Positions 7,453 to 16,087 are shown, counted from the first letter of the stretch. The stretch is 31,866 bases of DNA from Desulfobacterales bacterium (GCA_022361535.1 JAKSAU010000020.1:1-31866); one strand, 5' to 3'. Made by a program: numbers and translations. The notes: generated by a model not told the origin, from the sequence alone.

Positions 7453-8856
7453 CTACAGTGCAACAGATTGCTCTTCTTTTTGCTCCCCGGTTTCCTCCAT
7501 AGGCAGGATATATGGATACAACACAATGGACACAATACCGGCAAGGTACATGATAAGGCCAAATAATCCTGAGGTAACAAACATAGAGGAATAAAAATCA
7601 CCCATTGAATCCTGGATTAACAAGGCGATGGTCATGGCCAAAGCGGAATTACGAAGCCCTGTTTCCAATGAAATAGCACGGCTTTGATAATTGTTAATTC
7701 CGACAATTTTTGCACAGACAATTCCCAGCAGCATACCCGACATCGTAATTGTAAAAATGGTAGAATAAAATTTGAGGCCGTATCTGGCAGTATCGGCAAA
7801 AAGACTTAAATTGCCCAAAATCCCTGCCCCAATTAGAACAAGGAGAGCGATAATGCCAAGGGCTGAAAAAAACGGAGTGGCTTTTTGGGCAGCTTTTGGC
7901 CATTTTTTACGGAATCCCATTCCAAGGATCAACGGAATAATCACAAGAATCATGATTGTCTGGATAACAACCTTTACCGGTATGGTGATGTCAGGCATAT
8001 TGGCACAATATAATGCAAGAAGCAGTGGTGTAAAAAAGATGGATAACACCGTAGAAAAAGAGGTGAGGGATATGGACAAGGCCAAATCACCTTTTGCGTA
8101 ATAGGTCATAAGATTAGAGGTGACGCCGCCGGGAATGGCTGTGATCAGTACCATCCCCACAAAAATGAACGGATATGAGGTATGAAACCCCATAAGATAT
8201 CCTAAGCCCACCGCCAGAAGGGGCATAATCCCAAATTGCAGAATCTCTCCCACAATAATGCCTTTAGGATACTTGAACAGTAGGGTAAAATCATCAACAG
8301 TTAAGGTCATGCCCATACCCACCATCACGAAAAAAAGCATAAGAATGATGGAGATTTTAAACAGCCGGTCTAACAATAACGGCTCAGGTTTTGAAGAAAG
8401 CCGGGCAAATGTATGGGTGGTGCCGTCAATCTTTCCATTTACCATTAAAACATTAAACATCAACTTACTCTTAAATAATTCATCTAAACCGGAATATGCT
8501 GAAGAAGAGCCAGGTTCCAACTCTGCTAAGTTGTCAGGTAACGCAAGGATGAGAATTTCACCCGATAGCTTTCGCAACAGGTATACGGAAGTCGCATCTT
8601 GCAATTCGGATTTCTGACGGATAATCCGAAGGTTCCCTTCAAAACGTTCTGTTGTTGCAGACGCCCAGTCTAATTGCTGCCCTTTATTGTTGATACGTGT
8701 AAACAAATCGCTTGCGTTAGATGAATTTGCATGGACGGATAATTTGTTATAAAGTGCCTCTCCTTCGTCAATTCCGGCTGGTGCCTGTATTGGAAAAAAA
8801 AGGATTATCAAAGAAATGAAGAATATCCATAGGCCTGTTGTTTGACGAGTGTGCAT
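7453..8856 (-). CDS. Bile acid:sodium symporter family protein with an extra exported N-terminal region
   Basis: The start at 8856 is chosen because AGGAGG lies just before that ATG; an in-frame ATG 15 bases upstream has no site. The 467-residue protein begins with a signal peptide (GLWIFFISLIILFFPIQAPA). About 130 mostly polar residues follow, then a typical BASS-type membrane domain of nine or ten helices from about residue 165 on. Family motifs are GGVTSNLMTYYAKGDLALS and ETGLRNSALAMTIALL, matching the two crossover regions that bind sodium. Ordinary family members are about 300 residues and lack the leading region. The substrate is an organic anion in related proteins and is not known here. 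A TGAGCGCTCA palindrome lies 64 bases upstream of the start. Confidence 0.82.
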   Translation of the reverse strand: MHTRQTTGLWIFFISLIILFFPIQAPAGIDEGEALYNKLSVHANSSNASDLFTRINNKGQQLDWASATTERFEGNLRIIRQKSELQDATSVYLLRKLSGEILILALPDNLAELEPGSSSAYSGLDELFKSKLMFNVLMVNGKIDGTTHTFARLSSKPEPLLLDRLFKISIILMLFFVMVGMGMTLTVDDFTLLFKYPKGIIVGEILQFGIMPLLAVGLGYLMGFHTSYPFIFVGMVLITAIPGGVTSNLMTYYAKGDLALSISLTSFSTVLSIFFTPLLLALYCANMPDITIPVKVVIQTIMILVIIPLILGMGFRKKWPKAAQKATPFFSALGIIALLVLIGAGILGNLSLFADTARYGLKFYSTIFTITMSGMLLGIVCAKIVGINNYQSRAISLETGLRNSALAMTIALLIQDSMGDFYSSMFVTSGLFGLIMYLAGIVSIVLYPYILPMEETGEQKEEQSVAL

Positions 8857-9160
8857 GCGTCCTCCTGACATAGGGGTTATTATGCAATAACATTTACCGG
8901 GTCTACCGGAGAATGTTTTTGAGCGCTCATCTACCGATCATTTTGGCGTCTGGTGGTTTATTTATCGAACATCGGTCGACAAGTCAACCATCACTTAATC
9001 ATATTAATTTCAAGGACCTATAGTTTTGCCGTATAATTGACCCGTACGAATAAGCTTTAATCTTGCGATATCCTTATATTTGGCCTACACTGCTCATCAA
9101 ACGAATTGATGACCATAAAACATATCCAAGGCCTCAACAGGCTGACCGGACGCTTGACAG
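8857..9160. other. Divergent intergenic region between the symporter and the hybrid kinase
   Basis: These 304 bases separate two divergent genes. They hold the TGAGCGCTCA palindrome (8920-8929) and a TATAAT (9032-9037) that has no good -35 box at the right distance for the kinase. No small gene with a ribosome binding site and no terminator were found. Confidence 0.5.
8920..8929. promoter_or_regulatory. TGAGCGCTCA palindrome, weak third copy of the shared operator
   Basis: The ten-base perfect palindrome matches the core of the 16-base motif at 13772 and 28182 but not its flanks. It lies 64 bases upstream of the symporter start. It may be a lower-affinity site for the same regulator, or a chance match. 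Confidence 0.3.
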
Positions 9161-11431
9161 ATGATATTGACAATGGATACACGCTCTTTGTTCATGGCCC
9201 TTGCTGTGGTTTCCATCACCATGGCTCTGTGCATGTTTCATTTCATGGCATCCAGGAGAACCTATCCCGGATTTAAAACCTGGACCTTTTCCTTTATCTG
9301 GATCACCCTGGGGGTTATTTTTATAGGACTTCAGGGTTTAATCCCAATGGGGATTGCTGTAACGATAGGAAACGGCCTGGTATTTTATGCAGCCTATCAG
9401 TTTTACAAGGGATTCAGGATGTTTGCACAAGTTCCTATATCTCCCAAACGCCATTATATAGCCTTTGCAATTTATATCGTCCTTTATCTGTTTTTCCTAT
9501 ATCCATACCCTGTTCTTTCTGTTCGTGTCTGTCTAATTTCGCTTGTCCTGGCAGTATACGCCAGTCTTTGTCTAAGGCTCCAAGTTCGCTATAATCGACA
9601 ATCCTTGGGCAAGGGCAACTGGCTTCTTACAGGGGCGCTTGGTATGATTGCTTTATTTTTCTGGCATAGAGCCTTTTACTACTTAATCTACCCTTTGTCA
9701 GGCCAGTCCATCCTGGCTAACACAAACATGGAAATGTCCATGCTGCCCATTTTTTTAATGATTTTTATCATTCTTTTAGTTGTTGGACTAATCCAGTTAA
9801 GCTATCAAAAACTTGAAACTGAATATGCTGCAGGATACAGGGCATTGGAAAAAGCCAAAGAAGAAGCAGAAAGTGCAACAAGGGCCAAATCCGAATTTTT
9901 AGCCAACATGAGTCATGAAATTAGGACTCCCATGAACGGGGTCATTGGTATGGTGGATATCCTGGCAGAATCCTCACTGACTCCTGAGCAAAAAGACTTT
10001 GCCCAATCTGCCCAGGAAAGCGCTGATGCGCTCTTACGGCTGATCAATGACATCCTTGATTTCTCAAAGAGTGAAGCAGGCATGATGGAGACTGAATCCA
10101 TAGACTTTAACCTCAACGTCACCTTGGATTCGTTTTCAGATATGATGGGGGTTAAAGCCTATGAAAAAGGTATTGAATTTGCCTGTTTAATCGATCCGGA
10201 TGTTCCGGTCCTGATCAGTGGTGACCCGGGCAGACTTCGCCAGGTATTGACCAATCTTGCCGGAAACGCAGTGAAATTCACGGATCAAGGCGATATTTTG
10301 ATCCACGTATCTGTTGAAAAAATTAACAGCGATAACACCATAGAACTTCTTTTTCGTGTCAAAGACACAGGTATAGGTATTCCAGAGGAAAAGATTGCTT
10401 TTCTTTTTGATTCCTTTACCCAGGTTGATGCCTCTATCACTCGAAAATATGGAGGAACAGGACTTGGCCTAGCCATTTCAAAACAGCTTACAGAGCTTAT
10501 GGGTGGAAAAATATGGGTGGAAAGTCTTTTAGGACAGGGCTCCACTTTTTTCTTTACTGCTGCTTTCAAAACCCCTGACACAATGCCCCCTGAGGTTGAT
10601 CTGGCTTCTGATATTCAAGGCACTCGTGTTCTGGTCGTTGATGACAACCCCATGAACCAGAAAGTTTTCCAGTCATTTTTAGTTTCCATGGGATGTACTT
10701 GTTGCTGTGCAGGCAGCGGATTACAGGCGTTAGAACTACTCGCGGAAGAAAAGCATAATATCCATCTGGCCATTATTGATTTTCAGATGCCTGACATGTC
10801 GGGCCGGGAGCTTGGCCGAAAAATACGTGAGACGTATAGCCATGAGGTTTTACCCATTGCCATGATATCTTCTATGGCAAGACGGGGGGATGCCGATCAA
10901 TTGCGCCAAATTGGGTTTCAGGCTTTTTTGACCAAGCCGGTTAAAAAAGGCCAGCTATTGGATTGTATCCGAGCCATGCTCCCCCCCAAGCAATCTGCTC
11001 CCCTTGTGACCCGGTATACCCTGGAAGAAATCCGCCAGCAAAAGACTGACCTGCCGAACGATTCCCGGAAAATTCTTTTGGTAGAAGACAATAAAATAAA
11101 CCGCCGCGTAGCCGTTAAAATGCTAGAATCCCTTGGGCATGACGTTCTTATAGCAGAAAATGGTAAACAGGCAGTAGAATTAATTCAAACCAATCCCAAT
11201 GCATTTGATGTGATTCTTATGGACATTCAAATGCCGGTAATGGGAGGCGAGGATGCCTGCCGGCACATTCGTGAGATAGAGGGACAAACACCGTTCCATA
11301 CCCCCATTATCGCCTTGACAGCCAATGCCATGAAAGGGGATAGGGAGCGTTTTCTGTCTGCCGGCATGGATGGGTTTATTTCAAAACCGATTAAAAAACA
11401 GGATTTAATCGAAACCTTTTCTGCTCTCTAA
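9161..11431 (+). CDS. Hybrid sensor histidine kinase with seven membrane helices and two receiver domains
   Basis: The 756-residue protein has about seven hydrophobic helices in the first 220 residues, then a short coiled coil ([20 protein letters not shown]). The HisKA domain carries the phospho-accepting His252 ([10 protein letters not shown]). The ATPase domain has [16 protein letters not shown] and GGTGLGLAI. Receiver 1 starts at VLVVDDNP with Asp540 ([11 protein letters not shown]) and receiver 2 starts at ILLVEDN with Asp688 ([11 protein letters not shown]). No HPt domain is fused, so a separate phosphotransfer protein or response regulator must take the signal. The start could also be the ATG four codons later. 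No DNA-binding regulator lies next to it. The membrane part probably senses the signal; the signal is unknown. Confidence 0.9.
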   Translation: MILTMDTRSLFMALAVVSITMALCMFHFMASRRTYPGFKTWTFSFIWITLGVIFIGLQGLIPMGIAVTIGNGLVFYAAYQFYKGFRMFAQVPISPKRHYIAFAIYIVLYLFFLYPYPVLSVRVCLISLVLAVYASLCLRLQVRYNRQSLGKGNWLLTGALGMIALFFWHRAFYYLIYPLSGQSILANTNMEMSMLPIFLMIFIILLVVGLIQLSYQKLETEYAAGYRALEKAKEEAESATRAKSEFLANMSHEIRTPMNGVIGMVDILAESSLTPEQKDFAQSAQESADALLRLINDILDFSKSEAGMMETESIDFNLNVTLDSFSDMMGVKAYEKGIEFACLIDPDVPVLISGDPGRLRQVLTNLAGNAVKFTDQGDILIHVSVEKINSDNTIELLFRVKDTGIGIPEEKIAFLFDSFTQVDASITRKYGGTGLGLAISKQLTELMGGKIWVESLLGQGSTFFFTAAFKTPDTMPPEVDLASDIQGTRVLVVDDNPMNQKVFQSFLVSMGCTCCCAGSGLQALELLAEEKHNIHLAIIDFQMPDMSGRELGRKIRETYSHEVLPIAMISSMARRGDADQLRQIGFQAFLTKPVKKGQLLDCIRAMLPPKQSAPLVTRYTLEEIRQQKTDLPNDSRKILLVEDNKINRRVAVKMLESLGHDVLIAENGKQAVELIQTNPNAFDVILMDIQMPVMGGEDACRHIREIEGQTPFHTPIIALTANAMKGDRERFLSAGMDGFISKPIKKQDLIETFSAL

Positions 11432-11477
11432 ATTTATGGTGCTGCATCCTGTTTGGCACATTGCATATTCAAACACC

Positions 11478-11554
11478 GGCTTGTTTATCCCGGAAGCGGC
11501 TGCCGCATTTTAACAAAAAATGCGCCTGATGCCTTTTTCCGGGATAAACAAGCC
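11478..11554 (+). repeat. Palindromic repeat copy C (hairpin core)
   Basis: The outer arms are perfectly complementary over 18 bases: GGCTTGTTTATCCCGGAA (11478-11495) and TTCCGGGATAAACAAGCC (11537-11554). The inner part is CGGCTGCCGCATTTT and AAAATGCGCCTGATGCC. The CCCGG stem is that of copy E and differs from the CTAAG/TTAAG stem of A, B and D, but pairing is kept. The left flank (GCATATTCAAACACCGGC) resembles copies A and D. A stretch at 11576-11610 (starting TATAGCGACTGCC) resembles the outer end of the extended unit. The copy begins 46 bases after the hybrid kinase stop. Confidence 0.85.
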
Positions 11555-11674
11555 TATGAGATAAACCTATATGCTTATAGCGACTGCCAAATAGATTTTC
11601 TGTTTGGATCTACTCAATGAGCCTGCAGTTCAATCTTCAAAACGAAAAACATTATGGCAATTGCTATAATTATA

Positions 11675-11859
11675 GGTAGCATCCTCAATTCGAGGTATTG
11701 CCATTTGCCCACTTAGGGTCGTTTGTTTTAAGAAGACGGCATCAGGCGGATTTTTGGAAAAAATTCGGCAGCCGTTTCTTAAAACAAACGGGCCGGTATT
11801 TGTATTGGTATGCCCTTGTTCATCAGGCCAATAAAAAATTTATTTTGAGAGTTGCTATA
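11675..11859 (-). repeat. Palindromic repeat copy D, extended unit (hairpin core 11716-11794)
   Basis: This copy is the inverse of copy A. Its outer arms are GGGTCGTTTGTTTTAAGAAG and TTTCTTAAAACAAACGGGCC. By eye the core differs from copy A at about nine of 80 positions, and one C:G pair of A is a T:A pair here. The matching flanks run from GGTAGC at the left to GTTGCTATA at the right. With copy C it fills most of the 541-base gap from 11432 to 11972, which holds no gene. Confidence 0.85.
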
Positions 11860-11917
11860 TCAGATATACTGGATTAGCGGTAGTATTCAGGGAAGTGGCA
11901 AGGATTTTCAGAAATAA

Positions 11918-11954
11918 AAAAGGGCAGTCCCGTAACTAAATGGGCTGCCCTTTT
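11918..11954. terminator. Bidirectional rho-independent terminator after the acyl-CoA dehydrogenase
   Basis: AAAAGGGCAGTCCC (11918-11931) pairs with GGGCTGCCCTTTT (11942-11954) with one bulged base. On the minus strand the stem is followed by a run of T, right after the acyl-CoA dehydrogenase stop. On the plus strand it ends in TTTT, so it may serve both ways. Confidence 0.8.
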
Positions 11955-11972
11955 CTATTGGTGTGTGAGGGT

Positions 11973-13127
11973 TTAGGGTTTGCGCTTATCTTTCAGAATA
12001 TTGTTTGAAATAACAATGCGCTGGATTTCGCTTGTACCTTCATAAATGGTAAACACCCTGGCATCCCGGTAAAAGCGTTCCACATCATAATCCTTGGTAA
12101 ACCCGTAACCGCCATGAATCTGTATAGCCCGGGCCGTTATATCCTGCACCATTTCAGAAGCAAAGAGCTTGGCGATAGAGGCTTCGCGGGTAAAATTCTC
12201 GCCACGGTCCTTCATGGATGCTGCTGAAAAAACCAATTGCCGAGCTGCTTCGATCTGTACAGCCATGTCTGCTATTTGGAACCGAATGGCCTGGTGCTTG
12301 GTAATGGGCACCCCAAACTGCTTTCTCTTTTTGGCATATTTGACCGCCGCATCAAAAGCGGCCTGGGCAACACCTAAAGATTGGGCGGCAATACCGATTC
12401 TGCCACTGTCCAGCCCTGACATGGCAATCTTAAACCCATCCCCTTCTTTGCCCAAAATATTGGTTGCAGGTACTCGGCAGTTTTCAAAAATCAGGTCTGT
12501 TGTATCTGAGGCCCTTAGCCCCATTTTATCCTCATGATGACCAACAATAAGACCGGGCGTTCCTTTGGGCACGATAAAGCAGGATATTCCTTTATGGCCT
12601 TTGGTCTCATCTGTTTTGGCTGTTACTAGTACAACGGAACAATTTTCACCGGAAGTGATAAACCGTTTCGTACCGTTGATAATGTATTCATCCCCGTCTT
12701 TTTCTGCGGTTGTAGCCTGACTCACGGGATCAGAACCTGCATCGGGTTCGGTCAGACCAAAAGCACCGATGATTTCCCCTTCCGCCAAGGGGACAAGAAA
12801 CTCTTTTTTTTGCTCGTCAGTACCAAATTTATTAAAGGATTCGCATACAATGGAGTTTTGCACAGACATTACCACTGAGGTTGAGGCGCAGGAGTATGCG
12901 ATTTCTGACAGGGCCAGGACATAGGATACTGCATCGGCAGCCTCTCCCCCGTATTCTTCAGGGACCATCATACCCATCAGTCCCAGTTCCCCCATCTGTT
13001 TGAAATTTTCTGCTGGGAATTCTTTGGTTTTATCCCGCTCACTTGCGGTGGCCGCGATCACTTTACGTGAGAATTCACGGACCATATTCTGAATCATCAA
13101 CTGTTCATCAGTCAGCTTGAATAACAT
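11973..13127 (-). CDS. Acyl-CoA dehydrogenase (short/branched-chain type)
   Basis: This 384-residue flavoprotein oxidises an acyl-CoA to its 2-enoyl-CoA, passing electrons to electron-transfer flavoprotein. FGLTEPDAGSD is the flavin- and substrate-binding loop of the family, IQIHGGYGFTKDYDVERFYRDARV is the C-terminal signature, and the catalytic base is Glu363 in YEGTSEIQ, the same position as in short-chain (butyryl-CoA) enzymes. Position of the base at the C-terminal helix argues against long-chain and isovaleryl types, in which it lies elsewhere. AAAGGAG precedes the ATG. The gene is second in a two-gene unit behind the XRE-cupin regulator (58-base gap) and ends in a strong terminator. No etf genes are nearby. 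Confidence 0.9.
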   Translation of the reverse strand: MLFKLTDEQLMIQNMVREFSRKVIAATASERDKTKEFPAENFKQMGELGLMGMMVPEEYGGEAADAVSYVLALSEIAYSCASTSVVMSVQNSIVCESFNKFGTDEQKKEFLVPLAEGEIIGAFGLTEPDAGSDPVSQATTAEKDGDEYIINGTKRFITSGENCSVVLVTAKTDETKGHKGISCFIVPKGTPGLIVGHHEDKMGLRASDTTDLIFENCRVPATNILGKEGDGFKIAMSGLDSGRIGIAAQSLGVAQAAFDAAVKYAKKRKQFGVPITKHQAIRFQIADMAVQIEAARQLVFSAASMKDRGENFTREASIAKLFASEMVQDITARAIQIHGGYGFTKDYDVERFYRDARVFTIYEGTSEIQRIVISNNILKDKRKP

Positions 13128-13185
13128 GACATCTCCTTTTCAATCGTCTTAAGGCACTCAATCTTAAAAATTTGAATGGACCAAA

Positions 13186-13731
13186 TTAGGGGGCATAAAC
13201 AACCACAATGAGCTCGGCATTTTTATCGCCGACATTGCGCAGGTCATGCTTCACCGCTGAATTGAAATGGAGAGAGTCTCCTGTTTTCAAGGTGTTGACA
13301 TGGTCCCCAACCTGGATTTCAACCTTGCCTTTGAGCACATAGGCAAACTCTTCGCCTTCATGCTGAAACCCGACACCTTCGTGCCGGGTACCGGCTTCAA
13401 CAACAATACGAAACGCCTTTAGGTGCTTATTTTCAGCACCGGGTGTCAGGGGCGTGTACGCATAGTTGTCCGTCCGCTTGGTATAGGCATCTGCCCGTTC
13501 TTCCAGGGTGTCATCCTGTTCTTTGAGCAGAAAGCTTGAATCCAATTGCAGGGTACGTGATATCTGAAGCAGCGTCCCAACTGAAGGACGCTGCTCTCCG
13601 CCTTCTATCTTCTTGATGAAGTCTTTAGATAATCCGGTTTCATTTGCCATGGTGTCCAGGCTGATCTTTTTGTCCAGCCTGGCACGTCTGATCCGCTTTC
13701 CAATGGGGGTCATTTCTTTCTTTTTAGCCAT
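13186..13731 (-). CDS. XRE-family transcriptional regulator with C-terminal cupin domain
   Basis: The start at 13731 is chosen because GGAG lies five bases before that ATG; the frame continues 36 bases upstream without a site. The 181-residue protein has a helix-turn-helix at about residues 10-65 (IGKRIRRARLDKKISLDTMA, TGLSKDFIKKIEGGEQRPS) and a cupin_2 fold at about 105-180 (GVGFQHEGEEFAYVLKGKVE, GDSLHFNSAVKHDLRNVG). Proteins of this build bind a small ligand in the cupin barrel and control neighbouring catabolic genes. It precedes the acyl-CoA dehydrogenase on the same strand, so it probably controls that gene and itself. The ligand is unknown; an acyl-CoA or carboxylate is a guess. Confidence 0.87.
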   Translation of the reverse strand: MAKKKEMTPIGKRIRRARLDKKISLDTMANETGLSKDFIKKIEGGEQRPSVGTLLQISRTLQLDSSFLLKEQDDTLEERADAYTKRTDNYAYTPLTPGAENKHLKAFRIVVEAGTRHEGVGFQHEGEEFAYVLKGKVEIQVGDHVNTLKTGDSLHFNSAVKHDLRNVGDKNAELIVVVYAP

Positions 13732-13771
13732 TTCATCTCCAATAGTTTGAGGGTGATCAAACTCCATCTTT

Positions 13772-13787
13772 GACTGAGCGCTCGTTC
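13772..13787. promoter_or_regulatory. Operator-like motif GACTGAGCGCTCGTTC, copy 1
   Basis: The 16-base motif is an imperfect palindrome with a perfect GAGCGCTC core. It lies 41 bases upstream of the XRE-cupin start. The same 16 bases occur at 28182-28197 before the acyl-CoA ligase operon. Size and symmetry suggest a TetR-family site. A further half-site (CAGCGCTT) follows directly. Confidence 0.6.
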
Positions 13788-13816
13788 AGCGCTTCTGGTC
13801 TAAAAAATTTCATTCA

Positions 13817-13860
13817 TAAAAAATCGATTTCCCCGTCATTTTACTTGGGAATTAATCGAT
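13817..13860 (-). terminator. Terminator at the end of ilvE, overlapping its stop codon
   Basis: On the minus strand the arm ATCGATTAATTCCC (13860-13847) pairs with GGGGAAATCGAT (13834-13823), with a small bulge, and is followed by a T run. The TAA stop codon lies inside the 5' arm. It would separate ilvE from the regulator-dehydrogenase unit downstream. Confidence 0.65.
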
Positions 13861-14916
13861 AACCTCTATCCAACCTTCTGTATCTTCTTCTTTTCCGTAC
13901 TGAATTGATGTCAGGGCATTGTAGAATTTCATGGATGTGTCGCCCGGCGTGCCGTCACCAATATTCATAACACGGTCACCAAAACGAATTTCACCTACAG
14001 GGGAAATTACAGCAGCAGTACCCGATCCAAACACTTCTGTCAGCTGTCCGTTTGCATGGGCCTCAAAAATTTCCTCAATACCAATCTTGCGCTCGGAAAC
14101 CGTCATGCCCCATTTTTTGGCAAGGTCTATAACGGAATACCGGGTAATACCAGGAAGGATGCTGCCTGAAAGGTTCGGGGTAACCAATTCACCATTAATG
14201 ATGAAAAAGATATTCATGGCCCCGACTTCTTCAATGTATTTCATTTCAAGGGCATCCAGCCACATGACCTGCACATACCCTTCTTCTTTGGCTTTTTCGC
14301 CGGCCAAAAGGCTTGCGGCATAGTTGCCTGCAGTTTTAAATTCACCTACCCCACCACGGACAGCTCTTACGTGGTCTTTTGATACCCATATTTTTACAGG
14401 GTTCAATCCTTGTGCATAATATGCACCCACAGGGGAAAGGATGATGTAAAACTTGTAAGTAAAGGACGCTCTTACACCGATAAACGGGTCGGTGGCAATG
14501 ATGGTGGGCCGGATGTACAAAGAGGTCCCCAGCGTTTCCGGAATCCAGTGTTCTTCCAGCTTGATAAGTTGTTTTAACGCATCCATAACAAAATCTACAT
14601 CCACTTCAGGGATGCACATCCCGCGGGCTGACCGATTCATCCTGGCAAAGTTGTCCCGAGCGCGGAAAAGCTGGATATTTCCATCAGGTGTTTTATAGGC
14701 CTTGAGCCCTTCGAAAATGGCCTGTCCATAGTGAAGTACCATGGCTGCCGGAGACATGGAAAAGTCAGCATAAGGCTCAATGCGCGGGTTCACCCACCCT
14801 TTGTCCTGCTCATATTCCATTACAAACATATGGTCGGTGAATACCGTACCAAACCCCAGGTCTTCATCCTTGGGCCGGGTTCCTATTTGGGCAGCCCGGG
14901 TTACTTTAATCTCCAT
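13852..14916 (-). CDS. ilvE: Branched-chain amino acid aminotransferase
   Basis: This 354-residue PLP enzyme moves the amino group between leucine, isoleucine or valine and 2-oxoglutarate. The length and motifs fit the type II (about 350-residue) class, as in mitochondria and many bacteria. YGQAIFEGLKAYK is the substrate loop near residue 65, GEFKTAGNYAAS holds the PLP lysine (Lys194), and EVFGSGTAAVISPVG is the phosphate-binding turn. GGAGG stands six bases ahead of the ATG. It is transcribed alone, divergent from the MoSto-like gene and closed by its own terminator. It may serve synthesis or, with the oxidoreductase and dehydrogenase in this window, breakdown of branched-chain amino acids. 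Confidence 0.93.
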   Translation of the reverse strand: MEIKVTRAAQIGTRPKDEDLGFGTVFTDHMFVMEYEQDKGWVNPRIEPYADFSMSPAAMVLHYGQAIFEGLKAYKTPDGNIQLFRARDNFARMNRSARGMCIPEVDVDFVMDALKQLIKLEEHWIPETLGTSLYIRPTIIATDPFIGVRASFTYKFYIILSPVGAYYAQGLNPVKIWVSKDHVRAVRGGVGEFKTAGNYAASLLAGEKAKEEGYVQVMWLDALEMKYIEEVGAMNIFFIINGELVTPNLSGSILPGITRYSVIDLAKKWGMTVSERKIGIEEIFEAHANGQLTEVFGSGTAAVISPVGEIRFGDRVMNIGDGTPGDTSMKFYNALTSIQYGKEEDTEGWIEVID

Positions 14917-15080
14917 TACGCCTCCGTGTTCAATCTAATTTAACAAAAGTTTGATAAAACCAAATATGAGCCGTTCAAAATCCCTTTGTCAAGAAGAAAC
15001 TTACACCAGACATCAGGACGGCCCAGTTCCGTAAAATTTCATATTAAGATATTCATAAGGTGAAAGCAAAGGGATTTTAG

Positions 15081-15150
15081 GGCTTGGTGGAATTTTATGG
15101 ATAAAACCCAAATCTTCACGTATGATGGGTAATCTATATAAGCCCAAGCC
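15081..15150 (+). promoter_or_regulatory. Possible folded leader of the MoSto-like gene
   Basis: GGCTTGG (15081-15087) is complementary to CCAAGCC (15144-15150), with TTTTAT/ATAAAA able to pair inside. This would place a stem with a 56-base interior 48 bases before the start codon. No known molybdenum-cofactor riboswitch motif was recognised. The rest of the 281-base gap to ilvE shows nothing else. Confidence 0.25.
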
Positions 15151-15197
15151 ATACCGAATCAATCTGCAGAACACTATGATTTAGAGGAGAAAAAAAT

Positions 15198-16049
15198 ATG
15201 GGAAAATTGATAAAAGAACAGGACGAAAAAGGGCGGCTCCATATTGACACCCCGATGCTTGGGGAATCCCTGGTAAGCAAAGAGTTCTTAAAAACTACCG
15301 AATCCGGTGAATACTTTAGAATGCACCCGGATATCAATGTTTTAAAAATAGGTGGCCAGAGTATCATGGATCGGGGTGCCAAGGCCATATTCCCCATTGT
15401 TGATGAGCTTGTTAAACTCAAAGAAGAGTACAAACTGCTACTGATGACAGGCGGCGGCACCCGGGCCCGCCATGTATATAACATTGGCGTAGACTTGGGC
15501 ATGCCAACCGGCGTTCTTTCTAAACTGGGCGACAAGGTTTCCTCCCAGAATGCCGTCATGCTTTCTGTTCTTTTAGCCAAGCACGGCGGGGTGAGAATCG
15601 GTCACGGAGATCATCTAGAACAGCTAACCATGTTCTGCCGCCAGGGCCATCTGCCCATAACCACAGGCATCCCACCCTATGGTTTTTTTGAACATCCGGC
15701 AGAATTCGGTTCCATCCCTCCCCATCGCACAGACTGCGGCGCTTTTTTGCTGGCTGAGAACATCGGGGCCAAGTCATTGATCTATCTCAAAGACGAAACC
15801 GGCCTCTATGCCCAAGATCCCAAAAAGGCGAAAGACAAAGATAAACTTGAATTTTACGATAAAATTTCTGTTGACGATCTCATTGAGTTGGATCTGGACG
15901 ATCTTATTCTCGAACGTCCCATTCTCAACATGCTCAAAAACGCAAAATGTTTAAAAGAACTCCAGATCATTGATGCATTAAGGCATCCTGAAAAAATAAA
16001 AGATGCACTGGACGGAAAGCATGTCGGAACAATAATCTACAAAGAGTAA
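15198..16049 (+). CDS. Molybdenum storage protein subunit homologue (amino acid kinase fold)
   Basis: The 283-residue protein has the amino acid kinase fold of the uridylate kinase branch and matches recalled Azotobacter MosA/MosB along its length: LKIGGQSIMDRG, MTGGGTRARHVYNIG, LLAKHG, IPPHRTDCGAFLLAE, DETGLY and, at the end, HVGTIIYKE. MosA/B form a cage that uses ATP to pack molybdate or tungstate into polyoxometalate clusters. Only one subunit gene is present here, so it might form a homomer. There are no mod, nif or moa genes nearby. AGAGGAG precedes the start, and a hairpin follows the stop. A nucleotide kinase of unknown substrate is the alternative; true uridylate kinase is unlikely given the MosA/B-specific segments. 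Confidence 0.75.
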   Translation: MGKLIKEQDEKGRLHIDTPMLGESLVSKEFLKTTESGEYFRMHPDINVLKIGGQSIMDRGAKAIFPIVDELVKLKEEYKLLLMTGGGTRARHVYNIGVDLGMPTGVLSKLGDKVSSQNAVMLSVLLAKHGGVRIGHGDHLEQLTMFCRQGHLPITTGIPPYGFFEHPAEFGSIPPHRTDCGAFLLAENIGAKSLIYLKDETGLYAQDPKKAKDKDKLEFYDKISVDDLIELDLDDLILERPILNMLKNAKCLKELQIIDALRHPEKIKDALDGKHVGTIIYKE

Positions 16050-16060
16050 AGCCATACCAA

Positions 16061-16087
16061 GCCGGTTTCCCTCAAAAGGAAACCGGC
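16061..16087 (+). terminator. Hairpin after the MoSto-like gene
   Basis: GCCGGTTTCC (16061-16070) and GGAAACCGGC (16078-16087) form a perfect ten-pair stem with a seven-base loop, 12 bases after the stop codon. The T tract after it is poor, so it may be a weak terminator or a 3' stabiliser. Confidence 0.6.

Noticed and set aside
11454..11466. Sigma-54-like TGGCAC near TTGC
   Set aside because: The spacing between TGGCAC and TTGC is only one base, not five, so it is not a sigma-54 promoter.
11478..11554. Repeat copy C as a simple terminator for the hybrid kinase
   Set aside because: The stem is long, but no T run follows on either strand and the inner sequence is conserved with copies not placed after genes in the same way.
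6411..11859. Repeat copies as a CRISPR array
   Set aside because: Copies are kilobases apart, lie in both orientations and have no regular spacers or cas genes.
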